A stretch of DNA of 64,000 bases from Lineus longissimus (Eukaryota; Nemertea; Pilidiophora; Heteronemertea; Lineidae). The stretch is from the NCBI RefSeq assembly GCF_910592395.1, contig NC_088309.1, forward strand, positions 10,418,501 to 10,482,500, in the 5' to 3' direction. The notes beneath the pieces were generated by a model that was not told the DNA's origin, ran no database searches, and saw only the letters and a list, made by a program, of their open reading frames with translations. A program made the position numbers and the translations under genes. Each line of letters opens with the position of its first letter. Position 1 is the first letter of the stretch. Positions 23,201 to 35,699 of this stretch are shown in pieces.

Positions 23201-26200
23201 GACAAGATCATGCACGTGACGCACTCTATGGTAACATAGGCTGCCGCAGCCAGACTCTGGAATACCCTCCCCGACACCCTCAAGGACAATAAGGACACCT
23301 TGTCTTTCAGAAAGGGACTAAAGACCTGGCTCTTTACCATCAAAAGCGCTTGAGCAGTCTTTGCTGATTAGCGCTATATAAATATAAACATAACATTACA
23401 TTATTACACATTACATTACATAGGTAAGTGCTACATGAGTGTTTTGAGGTTAATTGACTCTTGTGTTTGATTTGATTGATTGTCTTCTTGCAGGAGCGAA
23501 ATGCAGAGAAAGAGTGAGGAGTTGATACTAACCGACCCACAGTATGCTAATGAACATAACATCGAACATCACTTGTGGAAGACGGTCTATTATCATGTGG
23601 TTGAGATGTTTAGGAAACAGCTCAGTGAAGAGAAAGAGGACAGAGAAACCAAACAACAGCTATTACATATTTTGGAGGAGGTAAGCAACCTGATTTTTTT
23701 AAATATTTGGTGGAAATACAAGAATCTGCACAAATACATTTAGGAACTGCTAGTGGTTTTGTCAATCATAAACAGTTATGGGATGATAGAAAAATGAGCA
23801 GACGTTTGGCTTGACAGTTCAGTGTAAAGTAGATTAGTATGTGATCATTTCACAAGATGGCAGCACAAAAGGGTGAATTAGAGAATCAGTTATGCCTGCC
23901 ACTTTTGGATGATGTCACTTGCACGTCCGTGGCACAATGCCGACATTTCATAATCATAACAAATTATCTTGGCCAATCGGCACCTGCTGCTGTGACATGC
24001 ATGTTGTGAGCTTCACCGTCCAAGTGAAGACTCTACAAATTGGCGTGGCCATTTTTAGTTCTGCAAAATATGTAGCGAGTGCTTCACCCAAGACTTTACA
24101 CTGCGCTATTGATTTTGGCGTCCTGAACCTGTTTGTTGCCTAATGTCACCTCCAATCGATTCTGTTCTGTATTATAGGGCGTCCAGTTTTATGAACCTCT
24201 CCTAAAGAAACTCCAGTCCCGGTTCCAATTCAGTTTAGAAGATTTCCTCGACACCAACAAACTTCTCCCAAAAATCATTGATTCTAATGTCAAACTTGCC
24301 ACGCTAAGTTGCCAGCGTTCCATGATCAGCCTTGGAGATCTTGCCAGGTATAAGGAGCAAGTGAACGACACAGCCAGCTATGGTAAAGCCAGGAGTTGGT
24401 ACCTGAAGGCACACCAATTGGCGCCCAAGAATGGCCGTCCATATAACCAGCTGGCTATCTTGGCCGTTTATACTGTAAGTTGAAAGCAAATCTCTTAAAT
24501 CAGCCCGCCAAACATCCAGCCTAAACAGTACTGATCTTAATCTCGCTAAGGTGATTGAAGAAACGCAACTGTGAATTGAGCTACCGACACCATTGCTGGA
24601 TATTACCGTTGTAAAAAGAGTCTAACTGGGTCCATAGATTGCGCACCACAGCTCCTATTGGTCTTAACATCATGGACAACATGTCCTGGTAGATCAGACC
24701 CTACTTGTTGCGTCTCAAACAAATTAATCTCTCTAAGGGTCAATACTACATGCTGAAACCTGTGCATTTGCCCTGGCATCGTCATCAAACAATAGACCTG
24801 TTTAGACATGTGAGGGTGAGCCATCATCAAACGTGACTGGAATAGATCATCAAATGTGACATATCATCATGACAGTTAAGGAAAACTTGTTGATGACTTT
24901 GACAAGAAGGATGGGGTAACTGGACTTATCGGCAAATAATTTTCCACGTCCAAAATCAGAAGCACTGGTTTATATGCAAATTTTAGTACTTTGAGCACAT
25001 TGTTTCTTAGATTGTAAGGTGCATTTGAGCAATTTGTTGATAAAGGCACCTAAAAATATGTTTTAATAATAATAATAATAATTTTCTCAACTCACCATTT
25101 CAGAGACGAAAGTTAGATGCTGTTTACTATTACATAAGAAGCTTATCTGCTACAAATCCTTTTACAACAGCACGGGAAGGTTTGACGTCATTATTTGACG
25201 AAGCAAGACGAAAGGTAATGACGGAATAATCAAAAACACAAGCAAATATTATTTTGACGGTACTAAGACTCTTAGATTCAATGGCAAAGGGTATCCAGTA
25301 TGCCATGATGTCCTTCAGTCCCAGACATTATGCTTAAGTGTCTTGGCATGGAAGTCTTGATATTGCCAGTGCAAAGTGCCTTGGATATTTGATAGGCAAG
25401 TGCATCTTGCAGTAGCCCTTTTCTGGTAAATGTATCAATGTTTTCCTATTTTGTCCTTCTTACTCCCTGATGTAATCTTTTTCCCTCCCTCCCTTCCTTC
25501 TAGGCTGAAGCTGGTGAAAAGAAGAGATTGGCTGATCGTCCACAGCGCCCCCAAAAATCAAAAGACGCTCATTTGGATTCGCACAGGATTGAAATCTGGG
25601 TATCGTCAGATGGTTCAAAATGCCAGGACGAGGTCGGACACGACGACAGTGATATTGACGAAGACCTCATCAAGATGTCCCCTGTAGAGCTCAACAAAAG
25701 ATTCGTGCTCAGCTTCCTACAAGTCCATGGCAAACTGTTTTCTAAAATTGGGTAAGAAAACTGACATGTTCCTTCTCTAGTTTTTGACAGGACAATCAAA
25801 GAGCATGATGCTGATGCAGGTCGATGGTAATTGCTGATTGTAAGAAGTTGACCATTGACAACTCTATAGAAGACCTAAATCGATCACCTTTCTCATTATA
25901 GTTGCTAATGACAGCCTAATAATTGTTCCTATTGCATATTGCACTAATGATGCTGTCAGTGATTTACGGTTAAAAAGACTTGAAATGTACTCATCTTTTC
26001 ATTTCAGGATGGAGATGTATCCTGATGCATGTGGCAAGATGTTACACGAGTTCCGAGCTCTGCTGCAGCACTCGCCGTCCCCAGTTGGTAGTACCAGATT
26101 ACTACAACTCATGGTCATTAATATGTTCCAGATAGAGAACTTGGCTCTAAAAGGTAAGGCATAGTGGTGTAATGTAATCATATTTAGGTGGTGGATCTCA

Positions 26201-29200
26201 TCTAGTGCATAATGTGATTTGTTTCAATGCAAAAAGCGCTTAAATTAAAAAAGGTGATTTTTCAACTTTTACTTGAATCTGGTATTGACAGTTGGTTAGT
26301 TGCAGTGGGGCTAACAGGAGCCCTTCTAAGCACTTCATTAGTGATCATTGCATTTTTTATCAACACTTGTTGTACCTTTATCATATATCAAGCCCTTTCA
26401 AACTTCTGTTCTTGGCAGTTTGTTTAGGGGAGGAACTCGGGAAAGTGAACCTGTGTCCCCCAATTTCTGCGTGTGTTTGCAACGAAATGCTGACCAAAAG
26501 ATTACTTTCTTCAGGTACTCGGCCCGATAATGAACACCGGTCGCTATTACAAGAACATGCCATCCAGCTTGGGTTGGACATCTTCAGTCTCCTGGTTGAA
26601 CGATGCGTGGAACTGTTCAAGGAGCACCTCGCCTCCCCCGAATACCCCAAGACCATGTTCAGTGAAGATCTCCATGCGATCTACCCCAGCGTCAAGGTGT
26701 GGTGTGACTGGATGAGCTGTCATGCCCCGGTGTGGAACCCTCCTCCCATGAGGGATGAGGACTATGGGTAAGGAATAGTTTGTCTTCCAAATCAATAAGT
26801 TTTATGAAACTCTGTGACAATGAAGCACCCATGAAACTTCTCTAACCCAGATATCCCTGCCTTGATTTGACTACTCACAGGAGGTTTGGTGAGCCGAGTG
26901 TGAAAAGTGGCCTTTTAGTGTTCTAAGCTCCAATTCCTGCAGAAATGTTGAGACTTTTGTTCTACAATTGACCAAAGTATCATTTGAAATGGGTTACCAA
27001 CAGTAAAACACAGATGTTGACAATCATAATGGACAATGACTTTCAGCCTCCTTGTAGGATAAACACAAGTCCAGGTGGTTCCCCTATTTTGCTCCATGTG
27101 TTGTAAAAATTTACAGGCTGTTTATCTGTTATTTCAGCCTGAGTGGTCTCAGTGTTTGGCAGAATATCTGTGACTTGTGCAATATTTTGAAAGATATTGA
27201 TATCTCCCATGTGAAGCTCTACAATGACAAGAAAGACAGTGAGTACTTAACCAAGCATTGGCATACCTGATGCTATTTTTGGTGATCCTAAAATCAGTGC
27301 GGCCCAGTCTTTTTTGGGCTTCTGTTATAGAGAAGATCTGACTGCCATGGAAAACTTACTTGCATGCTTATCTGTTTTCAAAGCCCACCTTATTGAAAAC
27401 CAAATTGATACCTCTTACCAACTGACAGGCATAGATTTGCTTTTTGTACAGTCTATTGGTCAGAAATTGTTCCAGGAGCTATCAGTAGCACTCTTGGGGA
27501 TTCCAAGGGGAACCTGTCCAAAAGCTATTCAATCGATGTTAAGGCAAATAATTCTATTGGTACTATAGCTCTGTTGTCAATGACTGCTTTAGCTATCAGC
27601 GGGATTTATTACATGATCGAATCAGATGCTGACAAATTGTTCTTATTACAGGCTGTGATCCAGTAATCCTTCATGAAGACTCAATGATGGCCGGATTTAT
27701 CCCTCTCCTATCTATGCCACAGAACCCGACCTTTGTCCACAACACCGTTGATAAGGACATTGCAAAAGACTGTCTGAGAATCGAAAAGTTACAATACTTT
27801 GGAGACTATCTTAGTGGTATTGAACCTCAAGTGTTAGATTATACGGTGGAGAGGCAAATGTACGTGACTGTTTTGATGGACATGGTGTCTGAGTCTGAAG
27901 AGGAGTCATCGGATACTGGAACGACTCAGTCAGAGGTATGTTGGCAAATTCACTTTAGGATCAGCAAATTCTATCGGAGCGGACATTTGACACTGTCTTT
28001 AACTCTACTTTATTTATCTGCCAAGTATTATTCCTGCAAAAATTGCAGAAGGAAAGACTGCTGAAAAGGTGGTGTGGGTTGAAGTTACATGAAAGCTCGG
28101 CCCCCTTCTGAAATGCACCTGTTTCAGATGAGGGCCTCTTGCGGTGAAATGGTAAAACTTTGTCAAGTTATGGGGTCAGGTTCTGTCATGTCACGTCCGA
28201 TGTGACTCTGGAAATATTAATTTCTGAGTATTTTGTTATATATTTGTAGGATTCTGATGAAGATGATGACGATGTGATAATCGAGAGGTCATTTGAAGAG
28301 GAGGCTGAAGGCCACGTGAAAGAATTACGAGCCAAGAAAGCCGAACTGGAGAAAAGGGTAGAAGAAAATCAGAAACACAAGGACAGCATTCAGGCCATTC
28401 TCGACAATGAAAAATCAAACAAGCCTATCGTGTTGGAGATCAATCCTGTCAATTTGGTGCCTGATACGAACTGTTTTATCAATCATTTGGATGGTATCAA
28501 GAGGCTGGTGCAGTGTAATAAGTTTACAGTCATAGTGCCTCTCGTTGGTGAGTGTGAGAATGGTTTGGCGTTCTTCAACTCTCTTTACTGGCTGCATCTG
28601 TCTTCAAGTGGGAACAGAGAAATGTCCATGTGGTGAAGATTTTTCTAACTCTGTTGACATCTGACCATTCATGAGAGAGCTCTCAATCAGTAATTGGTCT
28701 CCTGTTTGTGACTGATGCATTTGTTTCATTGAAATAATACTGTTTCTAAAATCTTTAGAATATAGGCGTGAAAGATTGCTTTTTGAAGTACCTGGTATTC
28801 TCCCCTCATGAACATTTTTGGAAGTCTTCAGCAGAAGATGACAAGTTTCACCTTTTACTCTATAATCTTGATCTAACAAGCATTCAACACTGCCCGAAAT
28901 TCGGTAGAGAAAATTGAAAGATGTTTACTTTGTTTTAGTGATCAGTGAATTGGACGGTCTAGCCAAGGGTAGCAAGGTGAACTCCACTGAATCGCAAGAG
29001 CATGCAGACATGGTGACACGAGGTGCTGTGGCCTCGATTGACTACCTGGAGGAGGAATTTGCCAAGAAGAACCCCAACTTGAAAGCTCTGACCTCGAAAG
29101 GGACGGAGATGGAGACAATATCATACAGAAGTGAAACAACTGATAGACAGGTATGAATCACTTTGATGAGCTACTTTTACTTTGGTGTGTGTTTGGTACA

Positions 29201-30393
29201 GTCAGACACATGCTGTTGAGGCAAAAGGAATCATAGTCTCCAGAGTTACGAAAAAGCCATGTTACGTTTTCATCCCAGCATGAAACAACTCCTGAAGCCA
29301 TCAGATATTGTCCAGTGATGAAGCATAATCTGGATGCACACTTCCAATCTTATGCTTGTTCTATTTGCAGGATTCAAATGATGACTTAATTCTATCCTGC
29401 TGTTTGCATTATGCACAAGACCGGCCAAGCGAATACATGAGGAGAGACAAGAGTAAGTAAACACTTGGTCCCCCCCCCCCCCACTCCGTAGTATGATTTA
29501 ACCCTATAACACCTAGAGCCATTGCCAGCGCAAGTGCTTATTCCACTGGGCCCCGACGTGATTTTACCTGGAAATCACATTTTTTGCGATGGGTCCAGTT
29601 TTTTACAAAATGACATAGGTGAACTTCCAAATAATGTATTACAAGTCTCCTTTATTTTAAAGAAGATGAAATTCCCTATTAGATAGGGTACATCCAAATC
29701 GGAATCAAACAAACAATCCATTTCAGCAATTCAAATGTCCAACCTGAATTTACTGGCTTGAAGAGAAACAAAAACTTAATCGTCAAATATCTCAAAAACT
29801 TCTACAGCAACCACCATTGTTCATCCGGGCATTTGAAAGCTTAAGTTTCACAGATTAATAATAGGCGGCGCTCTGAAGGAGATCGGTAGCTAAGCGCGCG
29901 AAATTTGAATATGGGTGTGCGGGCGTCATAGGGCGCCCCCAGGGGGATCGGCGGCGGGCGGCATAGGGCGCCTCCAGGTGTTATAGGGTTAAATTTGGAG
30001 TTGATTTTCCTGACAAAAAGTAAGTTTGTTTTTTTAGATGAAATGACCTGCACTGCTAAGGCATCACCAAAATGTTAGGAACCTCGCAAGAACTAGAGCC
30101 ATAATAGGAGTACAGAAAGAGGGGATTTAAAGGGGCCTTACATGTAATTGTGTTCTATTTGATAACTAGCAATTTTAGGAAAGAACAGGTCTTTGGACAT
30201 AAGGGTCTCCACATCAAAAACTTGTTTGTCGATATAATTTGTATTTACCATTGTATTTTCAGATTCACCTCTAAAGTTGTACAGAGATGTTGTCCTCCTG
30301 ACAGACGATCGCAACCTGTGTCTGAAAGCGTTTGCAAGAATTGTCCCCGTTAAGGATTTGCCATCATTTCTCAAGTGGTCCAAGACGGGGTGA
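20212..30393 (+). CDS. SMG6: SMG6 (EST1A), nonsense-mediated decay endonuclease
   Basis: This encodes the endonuclease that cuts PTC-containing mRNAs during nonsense-mediated decay. Coding exons: 20212-20320, 20679-22473, 22825-22986, 23494-23680, 24178-24474, 25104-25214, 25504-25751, 26008-26153, 26515-26767, 27138-27238, 27652-27935, 28250-28547, 28939-29150, 29371-29452, 30263-30393. All introns are GT-AG and the phases join to 1471 residues (the human protein has about 1419). The N terminus holds two exon-junction-complex-binding motifs (RRPDMQIYQP and RRPDVQIYVP), then a long RG/Q-rich disordered region. The 14-3-3/TPR-like domain includes YGKARSWYLKA and APKNGRPYNQLA. The C-terminal PIN nuclease keeps all three acidic sites: VPDTN (D1303), NDDLILSCC (D1405/1406) and TDDRN (D1443/1444). 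The start is supported by the MAE...VRI-like N terminus of the family. Confidence 0.96.
23240..23353 (+). pseudogene. 3' end of a non-LTR retrotransposon ORF2
   Basis: In SMG6 intron 3 the plus strand encodes ARLWNTLPDTL followed by FRKGLKTWLFTIKSA and a stop. This matches the C-terminal signature of reverse transcriptases from jockey/CR1-like LINEs. It is followed by agcgctatataaat and then a short ACATT microsatellite (about 23388-23422), a usual LINE 3' tail. The rest of the element is absent, so it is a 5'-truncated copy. Confidence 0.8.
25065..25082 (+). repeat. (AAT)n microsatellite
   Basis: About six ATA/AAT units lie in SMG6 intron 5, just before the exon 6 acceptor. Confidence 0.8.
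29498..29992. mobile_element. piggyBac-like MITE (487 bp plus TTAA)
   Basis: In the last SMG6 intron, terminal inverted repeats read ccctataacacct and its exact reverse complement. Both ends are flanked by TTAA (29498-29501 and 29989-29992). TTAA target sites with termini beginning CCCT are the hallmark of piggyBac elements. There is no transposase ORF. The right half is GC-rich with repeated agggcgcc blocks. Confidence 0.8.
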
Positions 30394-30914
30394 TGATGGA
30401 AGAACTGTCTGATAAATGGTTGAGAGCCAATGTAAGAGTTCGACGCCTGCTCTAGGGGGTGACCAATTCTGGTCCGAATAAAAGGCAGTGTTTCTTGCCG
30501 CTTGTAATGCTAGTGTAGGAAGTGGTCGGTGAATTTGGAAATCACTGCTACATGTAGAAGACATGGTGCTATGAGTTCGTCTCTCAGTCTCTAGGTTGTA
30601 CAGTTGATTCATTTCCTTTTTCAGCTGTTTGATTATCAAAACCAACTGTCCCTTAACAGGTGGCATTTTGTGGCATTTTGTGGCATTTGAAGAAGTCAAG
30701 TGGTATGAAGATGCCTTCAACTACTGTACTTTTAAAAGGGGAATGTCTAGAGGTACCAGCAGTGCTGGGTGAGCACCAATGATAATTAGCAATCTCCTGA
30801 ATGGAGTTTGTCCACATTTAAACAATGCTCTGGACAGATTGTGTACATTGACATAAAAACTATTTGCATACCATGTTTCATCACCCTGGCATGTGTTATC
30901 ATTCCCTGCCTGCC

Positions 30915-30986
30915 ATATTAAATTTGTATTTCGAAAAGGCAAATGTTAGCATATTAAATTTGTATTTCGAAAAGGCAAATGTTAAC
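30915..30986 (+). repeat. 36-bp tandem duplication
   Basis: Two consecutive units begin atattaaatttgtatttcga, at 30915 and 30951, with one mismatch near the end. Confidence 0.85.
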
Positions 30987-31863
30987 AAAATTAACGGTGA
31001 CCTGGCCTTGAAAGTTGTTACTGATAGTGCAGGAATTCTGTAAGCACCTACTCTCTCTATCAGGAGAAACCGGTTAGCTGTGTCCCCATTTTCACCCACT
31101 TGATTTTGCAATCAGGGGTTTGGAATGTGGAAAATTTGAATTACGAATCTGAGATTGTAATTTGGCAGCACCTGTCAGTTTCAGGCCAAGCAAAGATAAA
31201 GTTTGTTCGCTGGCATGGAGCTGCCACTTTTTTGTATAGAGAAAAGTTTATGAAAATAATAATCTCTGTGTGTTTTACTTTTAAAGTTCGAGGATTTTTT
31301 TTAAATAGATTAACTTGCACTTTCAAGTGTGCAATCATATTTCAGTCGTTCAAACAAAGCTTTAAAAAAGTATTGTTTTTTTAATAACACTCAAACGCTG
31401 TGGATCAGCATATGTGCTACATGTACTTATATATATTTATACTGAAGATTGAAATTTGATTGAGTTCTATGGCTTTGGTGGATGTTTCTGTTGTACAATT
31501 CAGTTTCTGGCCCTCCTCAAGTTGATCCCGAATTCTGAAAAAGACCTAGATATGGTTTACCAAAACCATGATCAATTGCTTGACATCCGACTTTGCCTTA
31601 AATTGCAAGCAAACTAGAATATAACCTTGCCTAAAATCAACAATGATTTGATCTGGCCTCACTGTTCGGTGTTCATGTAAAGATCAACTTCAGGTTTTCC
31701 AGAATGAAGTAACCTGGGTACTGAACACTGTCAAATTCTTCCTGTAATATTTGTGCATGGCCCTGTTCAAGATGATAACCTAGCTGCATTGACATGTGTA
31801 TCAATTTTCTCAAAGGTTGTAAATTACTTTCGTTTAATGGAAGTGTGCTAGTATTTTTCTCTG

Positions 31864-31975
31864 CAGGGTTCCCACGCAGTCGGGAATTCGGGAAAAAGTC
31901 GGGAATCTAAAAAATACCTTTCCCGACCGGGAAAAAATTCGGGGATTTTTTTGCCAGAAAAGGGTGGGAACCCTG
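31864..31975. mobile_element. hAT-like MITE, 112 bp
   Basis: Perfect 12-bp terminal inverted repeats (cagggttcccac / gtgggaaccctg) are flanked by a 6-bp direct repeat tctctg (31858-31863 and 31976-31981). Ends starting CAGGG with a short target duplication fit hAT-derived MITEs, although the usual duplication is 8 bp. The interior is rich in gtcggga/tcccgac motifs, so the whole element can fold. Confidence 0.8.
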
Positions 31976-34221
31976 TCTCTGGTCTCGGTAGTTTTGTAGT
32001 ATTTTGTTAACGAACTGTGATTTTAGATAATGCATGTATAGATAGTATGATTGAACATCTTATGTGGTTTTAAATTAAATCTTAATTTAAGTGTTAAGGT
32101 AGGGCTCTAATTTGCAAATTAGCAATCTCAGTATTTGCCAGCTAAACCTCTACTTTCTGTGTATACTGTACATTTCTGACTTGTTGATTTTCAATGAATC
32201 CTGTACCAATACATGTAGGCCTACATGTAGATATGGAAAAGAAGTCCCGACAGTAATGTTACAGAGGTGAACTGCTTTGCTTTCCTGGTGCTTTTCCTTT
32301 GAAATGTGTCTGTTCTACCAAACAATGATACTCAAAATCAAATAGTACTACTTGCCTGCCGTTACATGCAAGTTTCCGGCCTGAATATATTAAAACGGTT
32401 GTATTTTGTGAGTAAACTGGTACATTTTAAATGTTTTCCGGTGGTTAGTTGTATTCATGTTGTTGTTAGCGCATTTTTAGCATTGCATTATTAACATTGT
32501 ACAGAATGACTTAATTGAATGGTTAAATGTGGTAGTTAATTGTTTTAGTTTCAGTATCTACTCCTGTCATCATATCAGTTCATAGTGCCGGGCCGTATAT
32601 ATTGTGTATGGAAAAAATCTTAATTTCCTAAGCCCATACAGAGTCATCCTTCAACCATATCTGCTTTTTTAAACAAAAACGGCCCCCAAAGCTCTTGTTT
32701 AAACTTGTCACACACCTGCATTTTAAAATACCTTGGGTATGTTCACTTCCTGAAACAATCTGTAACTTGACAGATAATTAGGACATCCTTTCCATGTTGC
32801 AATTATCAGCATGTCATAGTAGTTCATATCAATGGTCCTAACGATTATCTTGACAATTCTGTAACCCTGGATGTATCAGTGTGCATTTTATATTCGCATT
32901 TTTTAACTATTACAGATTAGAAAATCTATGGCTGCAAAAGAGAAATTCTAATTGAAATTACCATAACTGGGTTGTCAAATTGCTCATCTAAGAGTACAGG
33001 CAAAAGATGCAGTTTCACAAAACAGCGAAATGAAATAGCCACTTGATATATTTTGGGTTTACAGTACATGTAAATGTTTTCTTAGGAGCCAGAACATTGA
33101 TATCATCCTGATTTCTTCAGGATGTTGTAATATAAAACTGAACGATACTGGAATGTTTTAAATTTGTTAGTTCTTCACTTATACGTGGTAGTGCTAGTCT
33201 TGAGGTTTTTTAAAGTAGGTTTAAAGCAGTGTTGAACAAGTCATACAATTTTTGATGTGTACCAGTGTTGCCATCTTCAGGGCTTGAACTTCTCAAAGGC
33301 AACAGATGCCTCTGTGCCCCCCTCCCCCATGTGCCTTGGTGCCCTGAAAGTTTCTTCCTTTACAAAGGCACCTTTTTCTTCAGTAACTTCCATCAAGCAA
33401 GCCCTTTTTCTTAAGACTGGAAAAAGTGACTTTTTTCTCTTTCAAAGTCACAACAAAATTATTCACTGGTCACATGATATGAATTGGATTATTTTGTGTA
33501 GCCCCGTTTGAAAAGTAGGTGAACTGCTGATATCAATGTAAATACATTACCTAATAAACTGTTCCGTTCAGAACTGTTAGTGTGTTCATGCAAATAACAA
33601 TATTGAATAAAGGAATTTTTTAATTTAATTTCATGATCTATTTCTTTTTACTTCAATTTGGGGATTGTTGTTGCCCTTTTGGACATTCAGATTTTTATGA
33701 CATGTTGTTTCATACAGTTTGCACAACTCTTCTTTGCGTGATTATCATGGATAGTGCATATCGTCCTTGTTTGTAATCAGGCTTGTATTGGCCTTCAGGT
33801 TCCGGTCAATTTCAGTTTTTGAAGGATTTTAGTTGGCAGTACATTTTGGTTTCATACATGTATATACTCTGTGTGAGTGATCTTTGGCCTGCCCTGGTAT
33901 AAAACCATCTTTACAAATCAAATGAAACCTTATCTCGGGTTCTCAGGTGAAAACAACATAATGATGGGCAGTGTCCATTCAAGAATATACTTCCTTGAGA
34001 CCCAAAAGTACAGGCATTAACTCAGCAAACATTTGCTTCTCTTAGGCCTGTTCCCCTGTGATCATGTCAATAACTGAGCCAAAGGGAAATTCACTAGAAA
34101 TATAGTCAAGTTTACTTCAGCAGGTGATTTCATTTCATCTTGTACAAAACGTCTGCAGGAACATCGCTCAATTTTACTCTTCAATATTTCAACAATTGAA
34201 AATGCAAATGTAAGAATCCAG

Positions 34222-35584
34222 TCAATCAATAGCCATTTTCCTAAATGTCATGTTAATCCGAACATTCTTTACGCCCTTGCGGACAGGTAGCGCATGATAC
34301 CAATAAGTATTTGTAGGATGATTCATCATTAATAGACAACCGTGTTCAAGCACAACTTTTACAGGATCAATCTTCCGTTCGGCATTCTTTCCACGTGCTT
34401 CGCAATGTTTGAAGATAAAGTCGCGTGATTGGCCAAGGGTTAGTGATGCAATTGGTGCCGTCTTAACCAGATCTTTTTCATCATCGCGATGTTCTCCCAT
34501 GTGGTCTTTCCCATCATTGTACCTGAAAGAATTGATTTACTCTGAAGATCATGTCCGCTGAAGCCAGTAATTATAAACTCACTCAAAATGAATAAGACTT
34601 TTGCTTGCTGCCATGGTGCTGTAGTATGGAGGTCTTTTAAGCATCAATGGTGAGAGTCCAAAGTGTCCTTTCTTTCCAAGGCAGACCCACATCTGTGTCT
34701 GTCAAGCCTTATGCAAATCCCTGTGGTTTCTTGCAAGGTGGAAACAAAGCTCGGCAAGTTTATCGTCTGGAAATATCATTTTCAATTCACCACAGATCCA
34801 TCCCCGGCCAGCTCTGGTTCGAGGCACTCGGCTTCTGTGATTACTCTTCTGCAGCCTTACCTATTAATCAACACAAAGTTATATTCATGTCCAGTAACTC
34901 TGGAGATTCGATCCTTTATGTCAAGGAGGAGGGGTGTCCATGGTCTTGCTGGAATAGTATTGCCTGAAAAGGTGTAGTTTAAACCTCTCTCTCCATGGGC
35001 TACCTGAAGATACAACAAAAAATATTACCATTTAAAACGTGAATTAACCTGAAATAGGACTATGCAGTCTAGGCTACTAGTATGTCATAATTTGAGGCAT
35101 TTGCTACAAACGGATGGTAAAGGCGTACTTGTTTTCTTGGGATGTCATGCCACTGGCCAAATATCTTCACCTTTCCAAGCTGCCCAGTATTGTATTCTAG
35201 TTCCTTCTCGCATCGAATGAAAAGTTTATCTGCTTGTCTTTGTCCGTAAAGTTTGCAATAGTCCAGGTCCAGATTCTCAGCCTTTATTTTCCTCCAGCTC
35301 AGTGGATCCTCTTTCTTGACAGATAGAGCCAATGCTTCTTCGTGTTCACCAGGGCATTTAACAGTGTCAGTGCAGGTGGTGGAGCGCTCAGTTTTTGGAG
35401 ACAGTTCAGCTTTAATTTTAGTGACGAAATCGGAAGAATTCAAACTCGCTTCTATTTCTCCTTCTTCCTTGATTTTCTCTGAACTGTGTCCGGTTCTCGT
35501 CAACTTGCTAACTGCAAGTTTATCTTTAGATTGATATTCCTCGCCAGGACGTTTGCGGGAAGATCGGGTGAGGAATTTGTCCAT
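34222..35584 (-). CDS. ALKBH2: ALKBH2, Fe(II)/2-oxoglutarate DNA dealkylase
   Basis: This encodes the nuclear AlkB-family dioxygenase that reverses N-alkyl damage such as 1-methyladenine and 3-methylcytosine in double-stranded DNA. Minus-strand coding exons: 35129-35584, 34861-35003, 34222-34522. Phases join cleanly to 299 residues (human about 261; the extra length is in the charged N-terminal region). The PCNA-interacting APIM-like start MDKFL is conserved. The base-flipping hairpin (VKIFGQWH) retains the intercalating Phe. The iron ligands appear in GEHRDD (His, Asp) and in the NTYWYHALPV segment (His). The 2-oxoglutarate-binding arginines lie in RINMTFR. It is convergent with SMG6, and its start is about 2 kb from the next gene. 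No defects are seen. Confidence 0.95.
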
Positions 35585-35699
35585 GGATATCGTAAGAGAT
35601 CATCAGCACATGGCAATGTTGATTTTTCACTTCCGTCAACAAACAGTGGTTGCCACTGTTTCCACACCACCGATGGACTGGGATATAAATAGACTATAA

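Larger units (their letters stand above)
30394..33611 (+). other. Probable SMG6 3' untranslated region
   Basis: There is no coding potential downstream of the SMG6 stop. Candidate poly(A) signals are aataaa at 33553-33558 and 33606-33611. If the transcript runs that far, the 3' UTR is about 3.2 kb. It includes a 10-bp TGGCATTTTG repeat (about 30659-30688), a 36-bp tandem duplication (30915-30986) and a hAT-like MITE (31864-31975). An earlier end is possible. Confidence 0.45.

Noticed and set aside
34647-34977. Two plus-strand frames of over 100 codons opposite ALKBH2 exon 2
   Set aside because: The minus strand carries the real exon with matching ALKBH2 sequence; the plus frames are chance.
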